DNA of 38,359 bases from Bacillota bacterium (lineage in GTDB: Bacteria > Bacillota > Sulfobacillia > JAJZIM01): NCBI GenBank assembly GCA_021810565.1, contig JAJZIM010000027.1:1-38359 (forward strand), written 5' to 3'. Under the pieces are notes generated by a model. It saw only the letters and a program-made list of their open reading frames with translations. It was not told the DNA's origin and did no database searches. This document shows positions 30,133 through 38,359 of the stretch, piece by piece. Numbering within the stretch: the first letter of the stretch is position 1; each line of letters begins with the position of its first letter. Both the position numbers and the translations under genes were made by a program.

Positions 30133-31305
30133 TCAGCCGTTTCCTGCCTGCAAACCCAACATGTTTAGAATGGCGCGCCGCCAGAGGCCCCAGAAGCTGA
30201 CCGCGCGCACCTGCTGGGCGGCCACCAGGGGCACCTCTCCCACCACCTGGCCCCCGGCGGTCACCCGCAGCTCCCCCAGGCGTTGGCCACGGCGCACCGG
30301 CGCCGCCACCCGGCCGGGCAGGCGCACCTGCCGGCGCAAGGCGGCCTCGCTGCCTCGGGGAACGGTGATCCAAAGCTCCCGGGCCAGGGCCGCCGCCACC
30401 CGCCGGCGCTCTCCCCGGGTCACCTCCACCGTGCCCACGCTTACCCCCCGGCGTGCCACCCCCAGGGTGCGGTAGTTGGCGAAGCCGTAGTTGAACAACC
30501 GGATCACATCCGCCCAGCGCGCCTGGCTGTTGGGCTCCCCCATCACCACGGCAATGAGCCGCATGTTGCCCCGCTTGGCCGTGGCCGCCACGCAGTAGCC
30601 GGCCTGGGAGGTGTAGCCGGTCTTCAGCCCGTCGGTGCCGGGATAAAGCTTGAGCAGGCGGTTGGGGTTGACCAGCCACAGGGTGCCCCCCTTGCCGTTG
30701 CGGATCGTGCGGTCCTCCCAGCGCCGGGTCAGGTCCAAAAGGGAGCGGTGGCGCACGGCCCGGCGCGCCAGCAGGGCCAGGTCGTAGGCGGTGGTCACGT
30801 GCCCCACCTGCTGCAAACCGTGGGCGTTGCGAAAACTGGTGTGGCGCATCCCCAGTTGCCGCGCCTGGAGGTTCATCTGCCGCACGAAGGCGGCCTCGCT
30901 GCCGGCCAGGGCCTCCCCCACCGCCACCGCGGCGTCGTTGGCCGAGCCCACCGCCACCGCCAGGAGCATCTGCCGCAGGGAGAGCTGCTCCCCCGGCTCC
31001 AGCCAGATCTGCGAGCCGCCCAGGCGCCAGGCCTCCTCGCTGACGCTCACCGGCTGCTCCCAGCCGGCCTTCCCCCGCCGGATGGCCTCCACCGCCAAGA
31101 GCAGGGTCATCAGCTTGGTCATGCTGGCCGGTGGGCGGGGCCGATGCGCCGCCTTGGCGAAAAGCACCTGGCCGCTGGCGGCGTCCATGAGCACCGCGGC
31201 GGGGGCCGTCACCTGGGGCACCGGAACCGTGGGCGCCGCCGCCAGGGTCGCCCCGGGCAGGGCCAACTGCAGGGCCGTCAGCAAAATCGCCGCCGTCTTG
31301 CGCAT
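30133..31305 (-). CDS. dacF: D-alanyl-D-alanine carboxypeptidase DacF
   Basis: ATG 31305; 390 aa with a signal peptide (RKTAAILLTALQLALPGATLA). The penicillin-binding motifs are SxxK (PASMTKLMTLLL), SxN (AVGSANDAAVA) and KTG (TDGLKTGYTSQ). A C-terminal PBP5-type beta domain (about 285-365) and an amphipathic anchor helix (ILNMLGLQ) follow. DacF trims peptidoglycan stem peptides, in Bacillus during forespore formation. Position directly before spoIIAA matches the dacF-spoIIA arrangement of spore formers. Confidence 0.94.
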   Translation of the reverse strand: MRKTAAILLTALQLALPGATLAAAPTVPVPQVTAPAAVLMDAASGQVLFAKAAHRPRPPASMTKLMTLLLAVEAIRRGKAGWEQPVSVSEEAWRLGGSQIWLEPGEQLSLRQMLLAVAVGSANDAAVAVGEALAGSEAAFVRQMNLQARQLGMRHTSFRNAHGLQQVGHVTTAYDLALLARRAVRHRSLLDLTRRWEDRTIRNGKGGTLWLVNPNRLLKLYPGTDGLKTGYTSQAGYCVAATAKRGNMRLIAVVMGEPNSQARWADVIRLFNYGFANYRTLGVARRGVSVGTVEVTRGERRRVAAALARELWITVPRGSEAALRRQVRLPGRVAAPVRRGQRLGELRVTAGGQVVGEVPLVAAQQVRAVSFWGLWRRAILNMLGLQAGNG

Positions 31306-31345
31306 CCAGATCCCCCCGGGAATATATACGCGGGGGGCGGCCGCC

Positions 31346-32514
<1,169 letters not shown>

Positions 32515-32518
<4 letters not shown>

Positions 32519-33402
32519 GCCCTGGGATGCGCCTTGTCGTAGATCTCCCGCACCTTGCCCTGGGTGATGTGGGTGTAGATCTGGGTGGTGGAGATGTCCG
32601 CGTGCCCCAGCATCTCCTGCACCGAGCGCAGGTCCGCTCCGTTCTCCAAAAGGTGGGTGGCGAAGGAGTGGCGCAGGGTGTGCGGGGTGATGCTCTTGTC
32701 CAGCCGGGCCTCCCGGGCGTAGCGCTTGATGATCTTCCAGAAACCCTGGCGGGTCAGGCGCCGGCCGTGGTGGTTGACGAAGAGGGCCAGCTCCCGGGGT
32801 TCCCGCAGGAAGCGCTTGCGGCCCCGGTCCAGGTAGGCCTCCACCGCCTCCAGGGCCGGCTGGCCCACCGGCACGATGCGCTCCTTCGTCCCCTTGCCCA
32901 CGCACCTTATGTACCCCGCCGCCCCGTTCAGATCACCCAGGTTCAGGGCCACCAGCTCCGAGACCCGGATTCCGGTGGCGTAGAGCAGCTCCAGCATGGC
33001 CCGGTCGCGCAGGCCCACCGGCTTGGTTAGGTCCGGTTGGCCCAGGACCTGCTCCACCTCCTCCACCGTGAGCACCCGCGGCAGGCGCTTCTGCAGCTTG
33101 GGGGATTCCAGGTCGGCGGTGGGATCCCGCTCCAGTCGGCCCTCCCGCACCAAGTACTGATAGAAGGCCTTCAGGGCCGCCAGGCGCCGGGCGACGGTGG
33201 CCGTGGCCTTGCCCTGGTCCTGCAGGGCCAGGAGGTAGGCGACGATGGTGCTGCGGGACACCCGGTCCAGGGACCGCCCCCCATCGTCCCCCAGGTAGTG
33301 GCGGTATTGCGCCAGATCCCGCCCATAGGACTCCAGGGTGTTGGCGGCCAGGCCCCGCTCCACCCCCAGATAGTTGAGGAAATCCCCGATCAGCCGTTCC
33401 AT
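32515..33402 (-). CDS. xerD: Tyrosine recombinase XerD
   Basis: ATG 33402 is eight bases after GAGGAGG; 295 aa, the usual size. The N-terminal SAM-like domain ([19 protein letters not shown]) is followed by the catalytic domain: Arg in [12 protein letters not shown], Lys region in [11 protein letters not shown], HxLRH in [15 protein letters not shown], second His in [11 protein letters not shown], and Tyr in IYTHI. It resolves chromosome dimers at dif and can serve mobile elements. Its place before deoB is that of the host gene, so it is not the element's own integrase. Confidence 0.95.
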
Positions 33403-33511
33403 CCCCTTCCCCTCCTCGCGCCGGTGACCGCCGGAAGGATGCTGCGTTTTTCCTTCGCCCACCTTCTCGGTCAGCCGCCGGTGTCTCTACCTTATGGCAA
33501 GCAGCCCCCCT

Positions 33512-34627
33512 TTAGAACGCCCCCCGCCGCCAGGGTGCCGCGGGCAGGCCGTGGGCCTCGGCCACCGCCGGGTACGCGACCTCTCCCCCCGCCACGTTCA
33601 CCCCCCGCCCCAGGGCCGGATCCGCCTCGCAGGCCTCCCGCCAGCCCCGGGCCGCCAGGGCCTGCACGTAGGGCAGGGTGGCGTTGGTGAGGGCGTAGGT
33701 GGAGGTGCGGGGCACCGCGCCGGGAATGTTGGCCACGGCATAGTGCACCACCCCGTGGCGCACGTAGGTGGGGCGGGAGTGGGTGGTCGGCCGGTCGGCC
33801 GTCTCCACCGCCCCGCCCTGGTCCACGGCCACGTCCACGATCACCGCCCCGGCCTTCATCCCCTCCACCATCTCCCGGGTGACCAGGCGCGGCGCCCGGG
33901 CTCCCGGGACCAGCACCGCCGCGATGAACAGGTCCGCCCGCCGGGCGGCCTCCGCCACGTGGGCCTCGGTGGACATGATGGTGACCGCGCGCCCGCCGAA
34001 AAGGTCGTCCAACTGCCGCAGGCGAGCAGGGCTGCGGTCCAGCAGGGTGACCTGGGCGCCCATCCCCAAGGCGACACGCGCCGCGTTGGTGCCCACCACC
34101 CCGCCGCCCAGGATGCTCACCTGGGCCGGGGGCACCCCCGGCACCCCGCCCAGCAGCACCCCGCGGCCCCCCGCCGGCTGCTCCAGAAACCGCGCTCCCA
34201 CCTGGGTGGCCATCCTTCCCGCCACCTCGCTCATGGGCAGGAGCAGGGGCAGGGCGCCGTCGGCGGTCTGCACCGTCTCGTAGGCGATGGCCGTCGTCCC
34301 GGCCCGGCACAGGGTCTCGGTCAGTTCCCGATCCGCCGCCAGGTGCAGATAGGTGAACAGCACCTGATCCCGGCGCAAAAAGGGATACTCCTCCGGCTGG
34401 GGCTCCTTCACCTTCAGCACCAGTTCGGCACCCCAGGCCTGGGCGGCCGCCACCGTTTCAGCCCCGGCCCTCCGGTACGCCTCGTCCGGGAAGCCGCTCC
34501 CCTCCCCCGCACCCCGCTCCACCAGAACCCGGGCTCCCCCGTGGGTGAGTTCCCGGGCCCCCTGGGGGCTCAGGGCCACCCGGTGCTCGTCCTCCTTGAT
34601 CTCCCGCGGCACTCCCACCGACTTCAA
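33512..34627 (-). CDS. ald: Alanine dehydrogenase
   Basis: TTG at 34627 has GAGGAGG eight bases upstream and gives 371 aa, the normal length. The N-terminus SVGVPREIKEDEHRVAL, substrate Lys in LVLKVKEPQPEEY, His in LFTYLHLAADRELTE, and the NAD-binding QVSILGGGVVGTNAARVA are all typical. So are IVDVAVDQGGAVET and TYALTNATLPYV. The enzyme converts L-alanine to pyruvate and ammonia; in spore formers it supports sporulation and germination energy supply. Confidence 0.95.
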   Translation of the reverse strand: MKSVGVPREIKEDEHRVALSPQGARELTHGGARVLVERGAGEGSGFPDEAYRRAGAETVAAAQAWGAELVLKVKEPQPEEYPFLRRDQVLFTYLHLAADRELTETLCRAGTTAIAYETVQTADGALPLLLPMSEVAGRMATQVGARFLEQPAGGRGVLLGGVPGVPPAQVSILGGGVVGTNAARVALGMGAQVTLLDRSPARLRQLDDLFGGRAVTIMSTEAHVAEAARRADLFIAAVLVPGARAPRLVTREMVEGMKAGAVIVDVAVDQGGAVETADRPTTHSRPTYVRHGVVHYAVANIPGAVPRTSTYALTNATLPYVQALAARGWREACEADPALGRGVNVAGGEVAYPAVAEAHGLPAAPWRRGAF

Positions 34628-34640
34628 GTGACGCACCTCC

Positions 34641-35288
34641 TCAAGCCCGCGCCAGCAGTCGCCCGGCCAGGTGGAGCAGGAAGGGGCCGGCGTAGCCGGC
34701 CAGGAGACCGGCTCCCGCCATGGGCACCCCCAGCATGGCCACCAGAACCGTGTAGCGAACCAACTCCCCGGCCAACCCGCCCCGTCGGCCCACCAGCAAC
34801 TGGTGCACCACCCGGCCGGAGAAGGACACGGCGGCGATCCCTCCCAACAGCAGCGCCGGCAACCGCAGGGCGCCGGGCAGGAGCACCAACGCGAAGCTCG
34901 CCACCGCGCCCCGCCCCTCCCCCAGTTCCTGCAGCAGGAAAGCCACGGCGAACCCGGTGGCAAACCCCTGCACCAGCATGATGAACAGCACCCCCGGCAG
35001 GCCCAGAACGGTTATTCCCAGGGCCCATAGTATCACCAAGGTGCGGGCGCCGCTGCCGAGGGTGGCCCAAGCCACCCGCCGCCCCTGGGGGGATCCCGCG
35101 CCGGCCGCCGTCAGGTAGCCGTGCAGGTAGGAGGTGAGCCCTGCGGCCTGCTCCGGGTCCAGCATCCGCACCGCCAAGGCGCCCAGCACAATCCCCAGTC
35201 CGAAGAGAGCCAGCACCACAGCCCCGGCTCCCGCATTGCGGCTCAGGCACTGGGCCAGCCACCCCTCCCAGCGGCGCAGGAAGAGCAA
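34641..35288 (-). CDS. spoIIM: Stage II sporulation protein M
   Basis: TTG at 35288 follows GGAGGTGG closely; 215 aa. There are five hydrophobic helices (VVLALFGLGIVLGALAV, TLVILWALGITVLGLPGVLF, and others) and a conserved G-rich turn before FIMLVQGFATGFAVAF, as in SpoIIM. It forms the DMP engulfment complex with SpoIID and SpoIIP in the mother-cell membrane. Its neighbours nudF, xerD and dacF are those found in other spore formers. Confidence 0.88.
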   Translation of the reverse strand: MLFLRRWEGWLAQCLSRNAGAGAVVLALFGLGIVLGALAVRMLDPEQAAGLTSYLHGYLTAAGAGSPQGRRVAWATLGSGARTLVILWALGITVLGLPGVLFIMLVQGFATGFAVAFLLQELGEGRGAVASFALVLLPGALRLPALLLGGIAAVSFSGRVVHQLLVGRRGGLAGELVRYTVLVAMLGVPMAGAGLLAGYAGPFLLHLAGRLLARA

Positions 35289-35320
35289 GGCGCCACCTCC
35301 CGGTGCATCCTCCCTCTTCC

Positions 35321-36496
35321 CTATGCCCCTTGTCCGCCTGCCATGCCGCGGACCCGCCCATATATCCCGCCACCCCCCGCCGCCACGGTCAGCTCGCCCC
35401 GCCGGGCGCGCAGCACGGTCGCGGCCGCCTGCGGCCCCGCCACCGCCCTCAGCGCCGCCTCGTCGGCCAGATGCAGCACCGCCAGCTCACCTCCCAGCGC
35501 CGCCGCCAACCGGGCCGCGGTGCGCGGGCCGATCCCGGGAAGGAACTCCAGGGGCAGCTGATGCCGGTAGGGGGGACGCGCCGGCGGCACCCCGGGCCCC
35601 GTCAGGCAGGCCACCCGGTCGGCCACCCCCACCACCACCTTCCCGCCGCAGACGGGGCAGGCCAGCACCGGCGGCGGCTCCGGCGCCGTGCGCCGGCACG
35701 CGGGGCAGAAGCTGCGGTGATATTTCCCCAGCCGCGGGTCCAGGCCGTAGTTGCCGACGATCCCCCGCCCGCCCCTACCGGCCAGGGCCGCCGCCAGCTC
35801 CGCGAAGCAGGGCCGCTCCCCGCGCAGGCGGTTCGCCTCCCGGCCCAGCTTCCCCAGGGAATGGGCGTCGGAGTTGCTCAGGAAGGGGAAGGGTTCCAAC
35901 TCCGCCACCCCGGCGGCCATCGCGGTGTCCGCCGACAGCCCCAGCTCCACCGCCGCCGGGGCGGGCCCCTCCTCCAGCACCCGGGCCAGACCGTCCGCCG
36001 CGGCATACAGCCCGCGATGGGGGGTGAAGACGTGGGCGGGAAACCAGATACCCCCCGCCGCCGTCGTGAGCCGGGCCAGCTCCCCGAGGCGGCCCGGGAA
36101 GCGGGCGGTGGACCGTTCCCCCCGGGTGCCCGCCGCCGCCAAGTCCCGGGCGAACCGCTCCAGGGCGGCCCGATCCGGGAGCAGGGCCACCACGTGATAG
36201 GGTCCCCGCGGCCCCTCCAAGGCCAGCTCCGCGCCGCCCAGCACGGTCACCCCGCCGCCGTCGGTGAACCCGCCCCCGGCCACCTCGCGCCAGCGTCCCG
36301 CTCCCAGGAGCCGGGCCAGCTCGTCCCGGGCGGGAGCGGTCCAAAGGTCCACCACCCCGACCAGCTCCACGCCCTTGTCCCGCCGGGCGGTGGCGGCGAT
36401 CCCCTCCAGGGTCAGCGCCGCCGACGCGCTCACCTTCACCCAGCGCCCCGCCGCGCGGCCCAGGTGCACATGCAGGTCCGCGAACAGTTCCCTCAA
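35321..36496 (-). CDS. PHP-domain nuclease, endonuclease Q-like (TIGR00375)
   Basis: TTG at 36496 overlaps the nudF stop (TTGA); 391 aa. The PHP metal sites are visible: FADLHVHLGRA, then AAGGIWFPAHVFTPHRG and FLSNSDAHSLGKLG. A zinc ribbon follows (FCPACRRTAPE...LACPVCGGKV), then a helix-hairpin-helix-type LEFLPGIGPRTAARLAAALG. EndoQ cuts 5' of deaminated or damaged bases (uracil, hypoxanthine, AP sites) in archaea and some Firmicutes. Genomic placement with nudF and xerD suggests a general DNA-maintenance cluster. Confidence 0.85.
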   Translation of the reverse strand: MRELFADLHVHLGRAAGRWVKVSASAALTLEGIAATARRDKGVELVGVVDLWTAPARDELARLLGAGRWREVAGGGFTDGGGVTVLGGAELALEGPRGPYHVVALLPDRAALERFARDLAAAGTRGERSTARFPGRLGELARLTTAAGGIWFPAHVFTPHRGLYAAADGLARVLEEGPAPAAVELGLSADTAMAAGVAELEPFPFLSNSDAHSLGKLGREANRLRGERPCFAELAAALAGRGGRGIVGNYGLDPRLGKYHRSFCPACRRTAPEPPPVLACPVCGGKVVVGVADRVACLTGPGVPPARPPYRHQLPLEFLPGIGPRTAARLAAALGGELAVLHLADEAALRAVAGPQAAATVLRARRGELTVAAGGGGIYGRVRGMAGGQGA

Positions 36497-37014
36497 GACC
36501 GCCCCAGGAGCAACAGTCCCAGGATGCTCTTGCCGTCTAGGATCCCTCCGGTGCGCAACAGCTCGGCCGGATCGGCCTCCACCACCTCCAGGAACTCGTC
36601 GTCGTCGGGACGGTGCCACCCAGGGACCAGCTCCCTGGCCAGAAACAGATGCATGATCTCGTCGGTGAAGCCGGGGGAGGTGAGGAAGGAGCCCAAGCGC
36701 TCCCATCGCCCGGCCCGGTAGCCCGTCTCCTCCTCCAGCTCCCGCCGGGCGCAGTCCAGGGGATCCTCCCCCGGGCCCAGCTTGCCCGCCGGCAGCTCCA
36801 GGAGCTCCTGCCCCACGGCGTGGCGGAACTGGCGCACCAAAACCACCCGGCCATCGTCGCGCTGCGCCACCACTGCCACCGCCCCGGGATGCCGGAGCAC
36901 CTCCCGGGTAGCCTCCCGCCCGTCGGGCAGCCGGACCCGATCCAGGAACAAGGTCAGCACCCGACCCCGGAACACCTCCCGACGCTCCAGCAGAGTCTCC
37001 TTGAGTTCCGCCAC
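36493..37014 (-). CDS. nudF: NUDIX hydrolase, ADP-ribose pyrophosphatase type
   Basis: GTG at 37014 follows GGAGG; 173 aa. The Nudix box is intact: GKLGPGEDPLDCARRELEEE (Gx5Ex7REUxEE), with LLELPA before it as in ADP-ribose pyrophosphatases. FTSPGFTDE-type residues appear as FLTSPGFTDEIMHLFLA. It hydrolyses ADP-ribose to AMP and ribose-5-phosphate. It stands directly before the PHP nuclease and near spoIIM, as in other spore formers. Confidence 0.93.
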   Translation of the reverse strand: MAELKETLLERREVFRGRVLTLFLDRVRLPDGREATREVLRHPGAVAVVAQRDDGRVVLVRQFRHAVGQELLELPAGKLGPGEDPLDCARRELEEETGYRAGRWERLGSFLTSPGFTDEIMHLFLARELVPGWHRPDDDEFLEVVEADPAELLRTGGILDGKSILGLLLLGRS

Positions 37015-37039
37015 CCGCACCTCCCCCCGGCAGATCGCC

Positions 37040-37693
37040 TCAATGGGACCGCCAACCCAGACGACGGTTGGCCGCCGCCAACACCGCCCGGGCGGCCGCC
37101 TCCAGCTGGTCACCGCCCATGCCGGCGCTGCCCACCAAAAACTCCTCCCGCCCCGTTCGGTCCCGGACGGCCAGACGCGCCAGGGCCACCTCGTCCTCGC
37201 CCATGGCCACCACCTTGAAGGCGTCCAGGATCACGGCGGCCTCCGGCTCGCACATCTGGTTCAAGACTTCCGCCGTGGCCGCGGCGGCCAACCAGGCCTC
37301 GCGCCGGCCGGTCAGGGAGCCCTCCGAGCGCCCCCGCAGCGGGGCGCCGCCCCGGCGGGCACCCACCTCCACCACCAGGCGGTTGCGCTGCAGATCCCGG
37401 GTAACCTCCACCTGCTCCAGCACCAGCCGCGCCCGGGCGGGAAGCTCCTCCTCCTCCTCGGCCCGGTAGGTGACGCTGACCCGCCGCGGGTCCAGGAAGA
37501 TGCCCAGGGGCGCGGTCAGGGTCTCCTCCACCCGCCGGATCACCTCCTGGGTCTGACGGTCCGGCTCGGACACCAGGTGCACCCCTTGGATCTCGCCCTG
37601 GGCCGCCATCTCCACGTGGGCGTCCAGGATGCCGGGGATCCCCCGCAGGAGCTCCTCCACCTCCTCCTTGCTGATCGGCTCCACCTCCGTCAT
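37040..37693 (-). CDS. Conserved hypothetical protein, two-domain
   Basis: ATG 37693 overlaps the upstream stop (ATGA); 217 aa. The first half has helix-strand-helix with EVEELLRGIPGILDAHVEM, a strand IQGVHLVSEPD, a helix and IFLDPRRVSVTYRAE. The second half repeats strand-helix patterns (RNRLVVEVGAR, AWLAAAATAEVLNQM, AAVILDAFKVVAMGE, DQLEAAARAVLAAANR). There is no TM segment or cofactor motif. I do not recognise the family. Coupling to the oxidoreductase gamma subunit suggests a metabolic partner or regulator. Confidence 0.75.
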   Translation of the reverse strand: MTEVEPISKEEVEELLRGIPGILDAHVEMAAQGEIQGVHLVSEPDRQTQEVIRRVEETLTAPLGIFLDPRRVSVTYRAEEEEELPARARLVLEQVEVTRDLQRNRLVVEVGARRGGAPLRGRSEGSLTGRREAWLAAAATAEVLNQMCEPEAAVILDAFKVVAMGEDEVALARLAVRDRTGREEFLVGSAGMGGDQLEAAARAVLAAANRRLGWRSH

Positions 37694-38238
37694 CGGCTCA
37701 CACCCCCTCCCAAACTTTCGCCGTGCTCCAGGGCCTGGCGGTTCAGATCCAAAAGGTGATGCCGCCGCGGCGGCAGCACCCGGCGCAGGGATTCCAGCAC
37801 CGACTCGGAGGAGACCGCCCGCGTGGCGGCCAGAAAGCCGCCCAGGATGATCATGTTGGCCACCCGCGGCTCGCCGAGTTCCTCCGCCAGCTCGTTGGCC
37901 GGGATGGCGAGCACCCGCAGGTCGCTTCGCCGCGGCTGGGTGCTGATCAGGGAGGCGTTCAACACCAGCACCCCCTGCGGCCGCAGCTGCCGCTCGTAGC
38001 GTTCCAGGGAGGGCTGGTTCATCACGATCAACCCCGTCGCCTCCTCCACCAAGGGGGAGGCCACCGGCGCATCGCAGATCACCACGGCGCAGTTGGCGTC
38101 CCCGCCCCGCATCTGCGGCCCGTAGGAGGGGATCCACGATACGTTGCGGCCCTCCAGCATGCCGGCATAGGCTAGGAGCATCCCCATGGACATGATCCCC
38201 TGCCCGCCGGATCCGGCCAGGAGCACCTCGTGCTTCAC
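37690..38238 (-). CDS. korC: 2-oxoacid:ferredoxin oxidoreductase, gamma subunit
   Basis: GTG at 38238; 182 aa. The KorC/VorC-type start KHEVLLAGSGGQGIMSMGML is followed by SWIPSYGPQMRGGDANCAVVI, LIVMNQPSLERYE, and ANMIILGGFLAA, all characteristic of the gamma subunit. It helps oxidise 2-oxoacids to acyl-CoA while reducing ferredoxin, an anaerobic step. The alpha and beta subunits should lie to the right, outside the window. No ribosome site is near its start; GGAAGGAGGG is about 50 bases upstream, with a hairpin between. Confidence 0.9.
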   Translation of the reverse strand: MKHEVLLAGSGGQGIMSMGMLLAYAGMLEGRNVSWIPSYGPQMRGGDANCAVVICDAPVASPLVEEATGLIVMNQPSLERYERQLRPQGVLVLNASLISTQPRRSDLRVLAIPANELAEELGEPRVANMIILGGFLAATRAVSSESVLESLRRVLPPRRHHLLDLNRQALEHGESLGGGVSR

Positions 38239-38244
38239 AGAATC

Positions 38245-38288
38245 GCGGCCAGGAAGCCCACCCCTTCAGGGGTGGGAGGAATGGCCGC
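38245..38288. mobile_element. IS200/IS605-like terminal hairpin (solo end)
   Basis: GCGGCCA (38245-38251) pairs with TGGCCGC (38282-38288), enclosing the perfect CCCACCCC / GGGGTGGG stem around TTCA. The pattern GAAGCCCACCCC...GGGGTGGGAGGA matches ends of TnpB-carrying IS605-type elements. No transposase gene is adjacent on its left. Read on the minus strand, an open frame from the window edge passes through it and ends at 38235 with TGA, overlapping the korC GTG. A coding origin therefore cannot be excluded. Confidence 0.5.
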
Positions 38289-38359
38289 CTCCCTCCTTCC
38301 GATTTGCCAGCCGTCGTTGTGCCGCAGGAGCTGAAAACACCGCCAGGGGATGCCCTGCG

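Overview
The window suggests a chromosome segment of a high-GC, spore-forming Bacillota (Clostridia or Symbiobacteriia-like). The right third carries, all on the minus strand, the conserved Gram-positive spore-former block nudF, spoIIM, ald, xerD, deoB, dacF, spoIIAA and spoIIAB, plus a PHP-domain EndoQ-like nuclease and a ketoacid:ferredoxin oxidoreductase gamma subunit. No species is claimed.

Left edge (1-5.6 kb). A 10-repeat CRISPR array with identical 37-nt repeats lies at 112-817 with no cas gene in the window. It is followed by a non-coding stretch with TACCTC/GAGGTA dyads, a ribbon-helix-helix-type protein gene, a divergent SAM methyltransferase with an unrecognised N-terminal half, and a low-GC OLD-family ATPase/TOPRIM nuclease gene broken by an in-frame stop and a damaged Walker A motif.

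Conjugative element (5.6-24.26 kb). One almost unbroken minus-strand gene train, read right to left. From its start it encodes a topoisomerase-type zinc-finger protein, a frameshifted small gene, a pentapeptide-repeat protein, a MobP/MobL-type relaxase and a VirD4/TraG coupling ATPase. Then come two SSBs (one nested as the C-terminal part of a longer ORF), an archaeo-eukaryotic-type primase, a pilin-like protein, a VirB6-like membrane protein, a PrgI/VirB3-like protein, two RadC-like proteins (one degenerate), VirB4 and a membrane-anchored lytic transglycosylase. Small regulators, a receiver-like/TM protein, a ParM-type actin-like segregation ATPase, a small DNA-binding protein and a replication initiator complete the train. 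Six GGTATTAC sites between the ParM operon and the small DNA-binding gene look like a centromere, and three 23-bp iterons lie inside the rep gene. The element therefore has plasmid-style replication, partition and conjugation modules, but no integrase is visible.

Junction and chromosome (24.26-38.4 kb). The element abuts an aprX-like subtilase gene that keeps its Asp, His and oxyanion Asn but stops just before the region that holds the catalytic Ser. This reads as a recombination (or assembly) junction; the rest of the gene is not in the window, so the left end of the element probably lies outside it. Then follow a small membrane protein, tRNA-Pro(CGG) with a perfect consensus promoter, a lipoprotein, and a low-GC AbrB-domain gene in the place where sigF normally follows spoIIAB. 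The sporulation/housekeeping block comes next. At the right edge, an IS200/IS605-like terminal hairpin sits immediately upstream of the oxidoreductase gamma subunit gene.
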